From Terriglobia bacterium (lineage in GTDB: Bacteria > Acidobacteriota > Terriglobia > Bryobacterales > Bryobacteraceae), in assembly GCA_021324615.1 (NCBI GenBank), contig JAJPIT010000030.1, positions 26,786 to 90,785 on the forward strand: DNA of 64,000 bases. Direction: 5' to 3'. Below, piece by piece: positions 26,099 through 34,875 of the stretch. Numbering within the stretch: position 1 is the stretch's first letter; every line of letters begins with the position of its first letter. Below the pieces are notes generated by a model. It saw nothing but the letters and a program-made list of their open reading frames with translations, ran no database searches and was not told the DNA's origin. The position numbers were made by a program, and so were the translations under genes.

Positions 26099-26659
26099 CT
26101 AACGCTTCATCGTCGCGATGACGGCGCGCGGCGTGATGTCGATGCGGTCGACGCCATAGCCGAGATCGAAGGGCTCGTTGATCCTGGCCTCCGGGTACAG
26201 CGGCAGGAAAAATGTCCGGACCAGGAAATCGAGCACGGTTTCGGTCATGACCACCCCGGATAATTCCACGCGCGTCAAATAAACCGTGCAGCGGCCGCCG
26301 CCGGATTCCACGCGCACCCAGACCTTCAGCGGACGCTCCCCGGCGAGCAGCCGCGACAGGAACCAGTTCGGCTGCGCGCCCTTGGCCTGGCGCATTTTCA
26401 ATAGATCGACCAGGGCGAAGCCGCTGGCGGAGCCGTCGAAAAGCTCCACGTGCTCGCCGCGGATTCCTTCGGGCACCACCTCCGGCACCGCCACGCGCGC
26501 CCACGCGTCGATTTCCTCGGGCGTGAAGGACACCGCCGAGCCCGGCTTGACGCGCCGGCCCTCGATGGCCTGCAGCTTGCGCTCGGCGCGATCGTACAAC
26601 GAATCGGCGGCGGAGGCCAGCAGCGGCCCGGCAATCACGATCGCGATGAGGGTCCGCAT
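26099..26659 (-). CDS. Secreted hypothetical protein
   Basis: 186 residues from ATG 26659 (MRTLIAIVIAGPLLASAAD signal peptide). No family recognised. Conserved-looking parts are VSFTPEEIDAWARVAVPEVV and a C-terminal beta-rich segment (TVYLTRVELSGVVMTE). A TAAACT hexamer ends eight bases before the start. It is divergent from the YjbR gene, whose own TATGAT hexamer lies about 19 bases away on the other strand. Confidence 0.7.
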   Translation of the reverse strand: MRTLIAIVIAGPLLASAADSLYDRAERKLQAIEGRRVKPGSAVSFTPEEIDAWARVAVPEVVPEGIRGEHVELFDGSASGFALVDLLKMRQAKGAQPNWFLSRLLAGERPLKVWVRVESGGGRCTVYLTRVELSGVVMTETVLDFLVRTFFLPLYPEARINEPFDLGYGVDRIDITPRAVIATMKR

Positions 26660-26702
26660 CCATCCCCAGTTTAGTCGAGCGCCCGGCGGGGTATGATGAA
26701 GC

Positions 26703-27032
26703 ATGACTGCGGCGCAGTTTCGCAGCCTTGCGCTGAAGATGAGCGGCGCAAGCGAGCACGCCCATCACGGCCACCCGGATTTCCGCGCGGGCGGCAAAGT
26801 GTTCGCCACGCTCGGCTATCCGGACGAAAATTTCGCGATGATCAGGCTCACGCCGGAGCAGCAAAGCGAATTTTGCGCCGTTCATCCCGAGGCGCTGGCG
26901 CCGGTAAAGGGAGCCTGGGGCTTGCGGGGAGCGACGCAGGTGCGCCTGGCGAAAACGGACGCGGAGATTGCGGGCGCGGCGCTGAGCGCCGCCTGGCGCA
27001 ACATCCAGCCGAAAGAGCGGTCAAGACGCTGA
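26703..27032 (+). CDS. MmcQ/YjbR family DNA-binding-like protein
   Basis: 109 residues of the small MmcQ/YjbR fold (double-wing). Typical features: SEHAHHGHPDFRAGGKVFAT, then FAMIRLTPEQQ, and the WGLRGATQVRL block. The role is unknown. The start ATG 26703 has TATGAT ending five bases upstream, so it is a good leaderless candidate. Confidence 0.88.
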   Translation: MTAAQFRSLALKMSGASEHAHHGHPDFRAGGKVFATLGYPDENFAMIRLTPEQQSEFCAVHPEALAPVKGAWGLRGATQVRLAKTDAEIAGAALSAAWRNIQPKERSRR

Positions 27033-27045
27033 TCCCTGCCAGCTT

Positions 27046-27077
27046 GCCCGCGCCTTTTGCGCCTGCGTGGTGCGGGC
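27046..27077. terminator. Hairpin between convergent genes
   Basis: GCCCGCGCC pairs with GGTGCGGGC (one G-U pair) across a 14-base loop, in the gap between the convergent YjbR and YyaL genes. No U-tract. Possible bidirectional terminator or structural stop. Confidence 0.3.
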
Positions 27078-27085
27078 GATTTCCG

Positions 27086-29131
27086 CTAGAGCAGCGCTTC
27101 AAGGGCCGCGGCTTCGGTGACCGGCGCACGGCAGGTGTAATTCTCACAGACGTAGGCCGTGGCGCGGCCGTCCACCGGGGGCATCGGCTGCGGCGCGTCG
27201 CGCGCGAGCAGAATCACCGCCGAAGGGAGGAAATGCCGGCGGATTGCGGCGAGCATCTCCGGGTCGGTGCTGGTGAGAACGATTTCCTTGGGATCGGCCA
27301 GGGCGAATTCGAGGGCCGCCAGCATCTGCGGCAGGCCCGGCGCGCCGGAGTCGAGCTGCGCAGCGAAAGCCTCCAGCGTGCGGTCGGCGGCGCGCCGGAG
27401 ATCGGCGCGGCCGGTGATGCGGGCCAGCCGCAACAGCGCCAGCGCGGCCGCCGAATTTCCCGAGGGTTCGGCTCCATCGTAGTCGTCTTTCAGGCGCAGG
27501 ATCAGGGAATCGGAGGGCGGCGTGCTGAAAAACGCTCCGTTCTCGCGATCCTCGTACAACTCCAGCGACCGTTCGGCCAGGCGCAGAGCGAACTCCAGAT
27601 CTGCGGCTTCAAAGGAGGTCTCATATAAATCGAGCAGGGCGTTGATCAGGAAGGCGTAATCGTCGAGAAACCCGTCGATGGCCGCTTCCCCGCCCCGGAA
27701 ACGGCGCAGCAGGACGGCCCGGCCGGAGTCCCACAGATTCCGGCGCAAAAAGGCGGCCGCGGCGCGCGCCGCATCCAGGTAGCGGGTCTCGCCGAGGATC
27801 TGGGCGCCTTTGGCCAGCGCCGAAATCATCAGGGCGTTCCAGGAGGTAAGGATTTTATCGTCCAGGTGGGGCCGCGGGCGGCGCGCGCGTATTTCAAACA
27901 ATTTGGCCGAGGATTGTTCCAGCCGTTGGCGCGCCTCCTCCGGCGGGATTCCGAACCGCCGGGCCGTTTCTTCCAGGCCGCGGGCCTGATAAAGAATGTT
28001 GCGGCCGATAAATTCGCCGTGCGGGTCCTGCTCCACGTTGCCGTTTTCCTCCACGCCGAAGCGGTAGCAAAAGAGATCGGCGCCGGCTCCCAGTGCGGCG
28101 CGGATCTGCGCGGCGGTCCAAAGGTAAAACGCGCCTTCCCGCTTTTCGCGCGGATGTTCGGGATCCTCGGCGCTGTCGGCGTCCTCGGCCGAATAGAACG
28201 CGCCGCCGGGATCGGCCAGATCGCGCTGAACGTAGGAAAAAATATCGCGGGCGACGGCGGCGAACCGCTCCTCGCGGGTAATTTGGAAGGCCTCCAGATA
28301 AGAGACGGCGAGCTGCGCCTGGTCGTACAGCATTTTTTCGAAATGCGGGACGAACCAGCGCTCGTCCACCGAGTAGCGATGGAACCCGCCTCCCAATTGA
28401 TCGCACATGCCGCCGCGGGCCATTTCGCGCAGGGTCAACAGAACCATATCGAGCGCGTCGCGATTGCCGGTGCGGGCATAATACCGCAGCAGAAAATTGT
28501 GGACGCTGGGGCGCGGGAATTTCGGCGCGCCGCCGAAGCCGCCCCACTGCGGATCGAACATGCGGCGGAAGGCGAAATAGCCGCGGTCGAGCGCATCCTT
28601 GCCCGGCATGCGGCCGGCCTCGCGCGAGTTGGCGTATTGTTGCAGGCGGGAGAGAATCTGCGCGCCGGAGGCTTCGACGCGCTGCGGATCCTCGCGCCAG
28701 GCCCGCGCCAGGCTCTCCAGAATCGCCGGAAAACCGGGCCGGCCGTAGCGATTGTCGGGCGGGAAATAAGTCCCGCCGAAAAACGGCCGCCCCTCCGGCG
28801 TCAAAAAGACGGACATAGGCCATCCGCCGCTGCCGGTGGAGGCCTGCACGAACAGCATGTACACCCGGTCGATATCGGGCCGCTCCTCGCGATCGACCTT
28901 GATTGAAACGAAATTCCGGTTGAGGATCTCGGCGATGGAGGGATCTTCGAAGGACTCGCGTTCCATGACGTGGCACCAGTGGCAGGTCGAGTATCCGATG
29001 GAGAGAAAGATCGGCTTGTTTTCGCGCCGGGCTTTGGCAAAGGCTTCTTCGCCCCAGGGATACCAGTCGACCGGATTTCCGGCGTGCTGGAGCAGGTAGG
29101 GACTTTTTTCGCGGGCCAGACGGTTGGGCAT
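27086..29131 (-). CDS. Thioredoxin domain-containing protein YyaL (DUF255/SSP411-like)
   Basis: 681 residues. N-terminal thioredoxin-like DUF255 with [20 protein letters not shown] (CxxC site), followed by an N-acylglucosamine-2-epimerase-like (alpha/alpha)6 barrel ([39 protein letters not shown]) and a C-terminal [12 protein letters not shown]. The family runs from bacteria to the animal SPATA20. The enzymatic role is not established. A TACAAT hexamer ends eleven bases before the ATG; no Shine-Dalgarno sequence. Confidence 0.93.
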   Translation of the reverse strand: MPNRLAREKSPYLLQHAGNPVDWYPWGEEAFAKARRENKPIFLSIGYSTCHWCHVMERESFEDPSIAEILNRNFVSIKVDREERPDIDRVYMLFVQASTGSGGWPMSVFLTPEGRPFFGGTYFPPDNRYGRPGFPAILESLARAWREDPQRVEASGAQILSRLQQYANSREAGRMPGKDALDRGYFAFRRMFDPQWGGFGGAPKFPRPSVHNFLLRYYARTGNRDALDMVLLTLREMARGGMCDQLGGGFHRYSVDERWFVPHFEKMLYDQAQLAVSYLEAFQITREERFAAVARDIFSYVQRDLADPGGAFYSAEDADSAEDPEHPREKREGAFYLWTAAQIRAALGAGADLFCYRFGVEENGNVEQDPHGEFIGRNILYQARGLEETARRFGIPPEEARQRLEQSSAKLFEIRARRPRPHLDDKILTSWNALMISALAKGAQILGETRYLDAARAAAAFLRRNLWDSGRAVLLRRFRGGEAAIDGFLDDYAFLINALLDLYETSFEAADLEFALRLAERSLELYEDRENGAFFSTPPSDSLILRLKDDYDGAEPSGNSAAALALLRLARITGRADLRRAADRTLEAFAAQLDSGAPGLPQMLAALEFALADPKEIVLTSTDPEMLAAIRRHFLPSAVILLARDAPQPMPPVDGRATAYVCENYTCRAPVTEAAALEALL

Positions 29132-29208
29132 GCGGCAGTTTGATTGTATCGCCCCGGCGGCCGGGGAGTCCGGGTGACGGCGGTGCGGCGATGTAGCACA
29201 ATCGAGGA

Positions 29209-30456
29209 GTGGCTCTTGATGAAACGCACGACCCGTCGCTGGAAAGCTGGGTCGAGTCCGCCAATTCGCCGGACTCCGATTTTCCGATACAGAATCTTCC
29301 GCTCTGCGTTTTCCGGCACGGTCAGGCCGCGCCGCGGGTGGGGGTCGGAATCGGCGATTCGATTCTCGATGTTCCGGATTATCCCTCCATCGAGGCGCTG
29401 ATGGAGCGCGGGCGCGCGGCCGCCTCCGAGCTGCGGCTGAAACTCAGCCGCGTTCTTCGCGTCGGCAATCCCTATCCGCCGCGCTCCTTATTGTTCAAGC
29501 AGTCCGAATGCACGCTGTTGATGCCGGTGCGCATCGGCGATTTCAGCGATTTCTACGCCTCGATCTTTCACGCCACCAACGTCGGCAGCATGTTCCGGCC
29601 GGAGAATCCGCTGATGCCGAATTACAAGTGGCTCCCGGTCGGCTATCACGCGCGCGCTTCGTCGGTGATCGTCAGCGGCGAGCCGGTCCGCCGGCCGCGC
29701 GGGCAGATTCAGGAGGGTTCGAATCCGCCGGTGTTCGCTGCCTCGCGCCAGCTCGATTACGAATGCGAGGTCGGCTGCTTCATCGGTCGGGGCAACCCGT
29801 TGGGGCGCCCGATTCCCATCGAGGAGGCCGAGCGGCACATGTTCGGCGTGTGCCTGTTGAACGACTGGTCGGCGCGGGATTTCCAGCGCTGGGAATATCA
29901 GCCGCTGGGCCCGTTTCTGGCGAAGAGCTTCGCCAGCACGATTTCGCCGTGGATTGTGACGATGGACGCCCTGGAGCCGTTCCGGGTGCCGCGCTTTGAG
30001 CGGCCGGCCGGCGATCCGGCGCCGCTGGCTCATCTGGACTGCGCGGCGGACCGCGAACGCGGCGGCATCGCGCTGCGCGTCGAAGTGTGGTTTTCCACGG
30101 CCCGGATGCGGGAGGAAAAAATCGCGCCGGTGCGGCTGAGCCGCGCCCGGTTCGAACAGATGTACTGGACGCTGGCCCAGATGGTGGCGCATCATGCCAG
30201 CAACGGATGCAATCTTCGCCCCGGCGATCTGCTGGGCAGCGGGACCATTTCGGGTCCCGCCAAGGAGGAGCGGGGCTGCCTGCTCGAATTGACCTGGCGC
30301 GGCAGCGAGCCGCTGGAGCTGCCCACCGGAGAATCGCGGAAATTTCTCGAGGACGGAGATGAAGTGATCCTGCGCGGCTTTTGCGAGCGGGAGGGCGCGC
30401 GGCGGATCGGGCTGGGCGAATGCCGGGGAATCATCGCGCCCGCCGGGGAGTCTTGA
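29209..30456 (+). CDS. fahA: Fumarylacetoacetase
   Basis: 415 residues, the usual length. Last step of tyrosine degradation: fumarylacetoacetate to fumarate and acetoacetate. N-terminal block [19 protein letters not shown] is canonical; then [34 protein letters not shown], metal ligands in [30 protein letters not shown], and GSGTISGP near the C-terminus. The GTG start at 29209 gives MALDETHDP. The next genes are a dihydropteridine-reductase-like SDR and a pterin dehydratase, which fits a Phe/Tyr catabolic cluster. Confidence 0.95.
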   Translation: MALDETHDPSLESWVESANSPDSDFPIQNLPLCVFRHGQAAPRVGVGIGDSILDVPDYPSIEALMERGRAAASELRLKLSRVLRVGNPYPPRSLLFKQSECTLLMPVRIGDFSDFYASIFHATNVGSMFRPENPLMPNYKWLPVGYHARASSVIVSGEPVRRPRGQIQEGSNPPVFAASRQLDYECEVGCFIGRGNPLGRPIPIEEAERHMFGVCLLNDWSARDFQRWEYQPLGPFLAKSFASTISPWIVTMDALEPFRVPRFERPAGDPAPLAHLDCAADRERGGIALRVEVWFSTARMREEKIAPVRLSRARFEQMYWTLAQMVAHHASNGCNLRPGDLLGSGTISGPAKEERGCLLELTWRGSEPLELPTGESRKFLEDGDEVILRGFCEREGARRIGLGECRGIIAPAGES

Positions 30457-30490
30457 GCAGCAGGTCTCCGCTACAATTGGGATTTTAAAG

Positions 30491-31150
30491 ATGAGCGTCA
30501 TCATCACCGGCGCGGGAGGCGGACTGGGGACGGCGGTTTGCCGCGCGTTTCTGGAGCGGGGCGCGCCGGTGATCGGCGTGGAGCGGTCCTGGCGCGAAGC
30601 TCCGGCGTTTCCCGCCGTCTCCGCCGATCTGAGCACGAAGGAGGGATGCGGCGCGATGATCGCTGAGGCCCGGAAGCACGGGCCCATCGACGCGCTGGTT
30701 CACCTGGTCGGCGGATTCGGCGGAGGCTCGCCGGTGGCGGAAACCTCGGATGAAACATGGGACCTAATGATGACCGTCAATCTGCGCGCCGCGTTTCTGG
30801 CCATCCGCGCGGCGCTGAAGCCGATGCTGGAGGCCGGGCGCGGCAGGATCGTGGCCATCGGATCGCGCGCGGCGGTGGAAGCTTCGCCGAATTTCGCCGC
30901 CTATGCCGTTTCCAAAGCGGCGCTGGTGGCGCTGGTGAAAAACGTCGCGGCGGAGGTGAAGGACCGCGGAATCGCCGCCAACGTGATTCTTCCGGGCACG
31001 ATCGACACGCCGGCCAACCGCCGGGCAATGCCGGACGCCGATTTTTCCAAGTGGGTGGCGCCGGATTCGATCGCGAACCTGATCGTGTGGCTGGTCCTGG
31101 ACGCGGCCGGCGTCTCCGGCGCCGCAATTCCAATCTACGGGAGGGCGTGA
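30491..31150 (+). CDS. SDR family oxidoreductase, dihydropteridine-reductase-like
   Basis: 219 residues, short-chain dehydrogenase: TGAGGGLGTAVCRAF nucleotide site, YAVSKAALVALVK (catalytic Y-x3-K). The segment IDTPANRRAMPDADFSKW closely resembles the corresponding part of animal quinoid dihydropteridine reductase (LDTPMNRKSMPEADFSSW, from memory). Together with the next gene (pterin carbinolamine dehydratase) this suggests recycling of the pterin used by phenylalanine hydroxylase. Its stop overlaps the next ATG (TGATG). A TACAAT hexamer lies 13 bases before the ATG. Another SDR activity is not excluded. Confidence 0.75.
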   Translation: MSVIITGAGGGLGTAVCRAFLERGAPVIGVERSWREAPAFPAVSADLSTKEGCGAMIAEARKHGPIDALVHLVGGFGGGSPVAETSDETWDLMMTVNLRAAFLAIRAALKPMLEAGRGRIVAIGSRAAVEASPNFAAYAVSKAALVALVKNVAAEVKDRGIAANVILPGTIDTPANRRAMPDADFSKWVAPDSIANLIVWLVLDAAGVSGAAIPIYGRA

Positions 31151-31434
31151 TGAAAAAATTATCGGAGGCCGAGATTCAGGCGGCGCTTCCGCCGGAATGG
31201 CGGTTGAAGGACGGCAAGCTGCATCGCGAATACAAGTTCGCCGATTTTCCGCACGCCTTCGGATTTATGGCTACGGCCGCGCCGGTGATCGAGAAGATGA
31301 ATCATCACCCGGCGTGGTCCAACGTTTATAATCGCGTGCTGGTCGAGCTGTGGACGCACGATGCGGGCGGGATCACGCAAAAAGATCTGGATCTGGCGGC
31401 CGTGCTCGAAAACACCGCGAAAAAACTCTTATGA
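31150..31434 (+). CDS. 4a-hydroxytetrahydrobiopterin dehydratase (pterin carbinolamine dehydratase)
   Basis: 94 residues, PCD/PhhB family. Dehydrates the 4a-carbinolamine formed by aromatic amino-acid hydroxylases. Motif: AAPVIEKMNHHPAWSNVYNR (His-His and later the W) then VLVELWTHDAGGITQKDLDL. Its start overlaps the SDR stop and its own stop overlaps the next ATG (ATGA), so it is translated inside an operon. phhA itself is not in the window. Confidence 0.93.
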   Translation: MKKLSEAEIQAALPPEWRLKDGKLHREYKFADFPHAFGFMATAAPVIEKMNHHPAWSNVYNRVLVELWTHDAGGITQKDLDLAAVLENTAKKLL

Positions 31435-33731
31435 AATATGCCGTGGCTCTTGCGCTGACGTCGTTGGCGCTTGCCGGTGATTTTCCGGGAGGCCCGGCGA
31501 TTGACGCGGCGATCGGGCAGGCCGTCTCCGATCAACTGATCCCCGGCGCGGTGGTGATCGTCGGCCATGACGGAAAAATTTTGTACCGCAAGGCGTACGG
31601 CTATCGCGCGCTGGTGCCGGCGCGCGAGGAGATGACGCCCGACACCATCTTCGACGCGGCGTCGCTGACCAAGGTGATCGCGACCACTTCCTGCGTGATG
31701 AAGCTGTTCGAACAGGGCAAAATCCGCATCGCCGATCCGGTGACGAATTATCTTCCCGATTTTCAGGGCGGCAAGAGCGACATCACGATCCGCGATCTGA
31801 TGACGCACTTTTCGGGGCTGCGGCCGGATTTGGACCTGACGCCGGCCTGGTCCGGTTACGATATCGGCATTGGCCGCGCGCTCGCCGATAAGCCCACCGG
31901 GCCGCCGGGCAGGCGATTCGTCTACAGCGATATTAATTTCGAGCTGATGGGCGAGATCGTGCGCCGGCTGAGCGGCAAACCGCTGGACGAGTACGCGCGC
32001 GAAGTGATTTTCGAGCCGCTGGGAATGCACGACACGATGTTCAACCCGCCGGCTTCGCTGCGCCCGCGGATCGCGCCCACCGAGATCGATTCCGCGACGG
32101 GGAATCCGCTGCGCGGCGTGGTGCACGATGAGACGGCGCGCTTCATGGGCGGCATCGCCGGGCACGCCGGATTGTTCACCACCGCCGATGATCTGGCGAA
32201 GTTCGCGGAGATGATGCTCGGCGAAGGGCCGCGGATCTTTTCGCCGCTGACCATCCGCAAATTCACCTCGCCGGAATCGCCGCCGGATCAGCCGGTGCTT
32301 CGCGGGCTCGGCTGGGACATCGATTCGCCGTATTCCTCCAACCGCGGCGAATTATTTCCCATCGGCTCTTATGGGCACACCGGCTTTACCGGAACCTCGA
32401 TCTGGATCGATCCGTCGACGAAATCCTTCGTCATCCTGATGGCCAACTCGGTTCATCCGCATCGCGGCAAAAATCTGACGCCGCTGCGCGCGCGCGTGGC
32501 GACCATTGCGGCCGCGGCGATCGGCATCGACGCGCCGGGCGTGACCGTAGTCGGCTATAACGAATCCGGCGGCTCGCGCCGCATGATCACGCCCAACCAC
32601 GACGTGCAGACCGGGCTCGATGTGCTGGAGTCACAAAAATTCGCGCCGCTTCAGGGTCATCGCATCGGATTGATTACGAATCAGACGGGCGTGGATCGAA
32701 ACGGCAGGCGCAACGTCGACGCCATGATTGCCGCCGGCGTGAAGGTGACGGCCCTATTTTCGCCGGAGCACGGCATCACCGGCAAGGAGGATCGTCCGGA
32801 TATCGCCGATACGAAAGACGCCGCCACCGGCCTGCCGGTTTTCAGCCTGCACGATAACGGGCGCTACCGCCTGACGCCGGAGATGCTGCGCGATGTGGAC
32901 ACGCTGGTTTTCGATATTCAAGACGCCGGCGCGCGTTTTTACACTTACTCCTGCACGCTGCTGTACGCGGTGGAGGAAGCGGCGAAAGCAAAGCTGCCGA
33001 TTTATGTGTTGGACCGGCCGAACCCGGTCACCGGCGCGCACGTCGAAGGTCCTCTGCTGGACGCCAATCTGCAAAGCTTCGTCGGATGCTACGCGATGCC
33101 GATCCGCCACGGGATGACCTTCGGCGAGCTGGCAACGATGGCCAACAAAGAGCGGAGCCTGAACGCGGATCTGCACGTGATCCAAATGAAAAACTGGCAG
33201 CGCGGCGACTGGTTCGATTCCACCGGCCTGAGCTGGATCGATCCATCGCCGAATATGCGCAGCTTGAACGCGGAGGCGCTGTACAGCGGCGTGGCCATGA
33301 TCGAGGCGGCCCGCAACATTTCGGTCGGCCGCGGCACGGACTCGCCATTTGAGCAGATCGGCGCGGATTGGATCCGCGGCCAGGATCTGGCGCGTTATCT
33401 GAACTCGCGGATGGTTCCGGGAGTGCGCTTCTATGCGACGCGCTTCACGCCGGCGTCTTCGAATTTCAAAGGCCGCCAGATCGAGGGCGTTCGCTTGGTG
33501 ATCGTCAATCGCGAGCAGCTAAATTCCGTGCGGCTGGGGCTGGAGATCGCCGCGGCGCTGCTGAAGCTGTATCCCGGAAAACTCGATCTGGAGCCTTGCC
33601 GTTTTCTGATCGGGAGCCGCAAAGTGATCGATCAGCTCAAATCGGGCGCGGACCCCGGGGCCATCGAGCAGAGTTTTCAGGACGAGACCGCGGGGTTTCT
33701 GGAGAAGCGGCGGGCATATTTGCTGTACTAG
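31431..33731 (+). CDS. Serine beta-lactamase/amidase fused to NamZ (DUF1343) exo-N-acetylmuramidase
   Basis: 766 residues. Start ATG 31431 overlaps the previous stop; a signal peptide follows (KYAVALALTSLALAGDF). Residues ~20-355 are a class C-like beta-lactamase domain (SLTKV = SxxK; YSDIN; GHTGFTGTS near the C-terminus of the domain). Residues ~375-766 are DUF1343 (GLITNQTGVDRNGR, FSPEHGITG, FDIQDAGARFYTYSC, VLDRPNPVTG), the NamZ family that trims N-acetylmuramic acid from non-reducing glycan ends. In Bacillus the separate genes amiE (beta-lactamase-like) and namZ are neighbours, so this is a natural fusion. Periplasmic peptidoglycan turnover. Confidence 0.88.
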   Translation: MKYAVALALTSLALAGDFPGGPAIDAAIGQAVSDQLIPGAVVIVGHDGKILYRKAYGYRALVPAREEMTPDTIFDAASLTKVIATTSCVMKLFEQGKIRIADPVTNYLPDFQGGKSDITIRDLMTHFSGLRPDLDLTPAWSGYDIGIGRALADKPTGPPGRRFVYSDINFELMGEIVRRLSGKPLDEYAREVIFEPLGMHDTMFNPPASLRPRIAPTEIDSATGNPLRGVVHDETARFMGGIAGHAGLFTTADDLAKFAEMMLGEGPRIFSPLTIRKFTSPESPPDQPVLRGLGWDIDSPYSSNRGELFPIGSYGHTGFTGTSIWIDPSTKSFVILMANSVHPHRGKNLTPLRARVATIAAAAIGIDAPGVTVVGYNESGGSRRMITPNHDVQTGLDVLESQKFAPLQGHRIGLITNQTGVDRNGRRNVDAMIAAGVKVTALFSPEHGITGKEDRPDIADTKDAATGLPVFSLHDNGRYRLTPEMLRDVDTLVFDIQDAGARFYTYSCTLLYAVEEAAKAKLPIYVLDRPNPVTGAHVEGPLLDANLQSFVGCYAMPIRHGMTFGELATMANKERSLNADLHVIQMKNWQRGDWFDSTGLSWIDPSPNMRSLNAEALYSGVAMIEAARNISVGRGTDSPFEQIGADWIRGQDLARYLNSRMVPGVRFYATRFTPASSNFKGRQIEGVRLVIVNREQLNSVRLGLEIAAALLKLYPGKLDLEPCRFLIGSRKVIDQLKSGADPGAIEQSFQDETAGFLEKRRAYLLY

Positions 33732-33737
33732 CGGGCG

Positions 33738-33772
33738 CCGCCGGCTTCAGTTCTTCTGCCGGAAGCCGGCGG
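33738..33772. terminator. GC-rich inverted repeat between convergent genes
   Basis: CCGCCGGCTTC pairs perfectly with GAAGCCGGCGG (11 bp) across a 13-base loop. It straddles the stop of the minus-strand Q-rich gene and follows the beta-lactamase-NamZ stop. No T-run, so it is a candidate bidirectional terminator or attenuating structure. Confidence 0.45.
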
Positions 33773-34799
33773 GAATCGCCACCTCCGACGCGCCGACCTG
33801 GGTCGCGATCTGAAGCACTTCATTGTTGAACGTCATCACCGTGGCGCGTCCCGGCGTCGAGTTTTCCTGCTGCTGCTGTTGCTGCTTTTGCGCGCGATTA
33901 CGAATCGCGCGGCGGCCAAGACCGCCGATCAGCCCGCCGACCGAGGTCGGAATGCCGCCCGAATCGTTCGACTGCGCGCTTTGCTGTTGCTGCTGTTGTT
34001 GCTGCTGCTGGATCTGCTCGGGACTGGCCACCGCCTCGGTCACCATCGTGGTCAGGATCGCCGTTCCATCCATATTGACCTTCTCGGTGTTAAACTTGCC
34101 GAGAGCCTGGGTGAGCATCGGATACGCGGCGGCCGCGGCGGCCATCTGATCGGCCGAAGGCATGGCGGCGAACGCCGGCCCGCGCAGTTTTTCGGCATAG
34201 CGGCGGTCGAAATCAGCGATCTCTTTCATCGCGTCGATCTTCCTGGTCAGCCATTCGTGCGTGGTCATGACCATTCCGCCGGATTGCTCCAGCGTTTTCC
34301 CCTTTTCGTGGACGGTGATGGTCATTACCACTTCCCGGCAGTCGTATCCGTTGATGTTTCGCGTCTGGCCGGTCTGCTTCAGGTCAAAGTCGATCTGCAT
34401 CTGCTTGGCGTCGCTCGGCGGGGGCGCTGCCTTTTTCGGCTCACCCGAGGACTCCTGCTTCTGCTGAGCCTGCCTGGCTCGCTCCTGCGCCTGTTCCATC
34501 TGCCGGCGGACGTCGTCGAAGGTCTGCACCTTGTAGGTCTTCGACCGCATGTCGAGGTCGTAGATCTTTTCCTCGTCCAGATCGATGATCTGGCCGGTCG
34601 TATCATTCAGCGTGATCTTGCGGTTGCCTTTTACCGCGACCGTATCGACCACGCCTTCGCGCATGGCTTTGCCGCCGAAGAAATTCATCATGCGCCCCAG
34701 CATTCCCGGAAACTGGACCTGGCTTTTTTCCTGCGTCTTGATCTCGGCTCTGAGCGAAACTGCCGAAAAAACAAGCACCGCGCCCGCTACGAATTTCAT
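33747..34799 (-). CDS. Secreted Q-rich hypothetical protein (DUF4412-like)
   Basis: 350 residues from ATG 34799 (MKFVAGAVLVFSAVSLRAE signal peptide); an upstream in-frame ATG at 34829 is less likely. The N-terminal part (KGNRKITLNDTTG, IDLDEEKIYDLDMRSKTYKV) resembles a similar domain in the secreted protein at 36998-37792. Two poly-Gln tracts (about nine and six Q) and a Q/E/R coiled-coil-like segment (RRQMEQAQERARQAQQKQE) are present. It ends IPAGFRQKN. Divergent from TgpA. Function unknown; DUF4412-like assignment is tentative. Confidence 0.72.
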   Translation of the reverse strand: MKFVAGAVLVFSAVSLRAEIKTQEKSQVQFPGMLGRMMNFFGGKAMREGVVDTVAVKGNRKITLNDTTGQIIDLDEEKIYDLDMRSKTYKVQTFDDVRRQMEQAQERARQAQQKQESSGEPKKAAPPPSDAKQMQIDFDLKQTGQTRNINGYDCREVVMTITVHEKGKTLEQSGGMVMTTHEWLTRKIDAMKEIADFDRRYAEKLRGPAFAAMPSADQMAAAAAAYPMLTQALGKFNTEKVNMDGTAILTTMVTEAVASPEQIQQQQQQQQQQSAQSNDSGGIPTSVGGLIGGLGRRAIRNRAQKQQQQQQENSTPGRATVMTFNNEVLQIATQVGASEVAIPAGFRQKN

Positions 34800-34875
34800 G
34801 GGGATCCTCCAAGTAAAGCAATGGGACAATTTTATGACATGCGGGCTCCCAAGGAAAGCGCCTTAAAATAAAGGA

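Noticed and set aside
33880..34030. Tandem CTG/TTG triplets as a microsatellite repeat
   Set aside because: They are the antisense of Gln codons in the secreted Q-rich gene; coding low complexity, not a separate repeat element.
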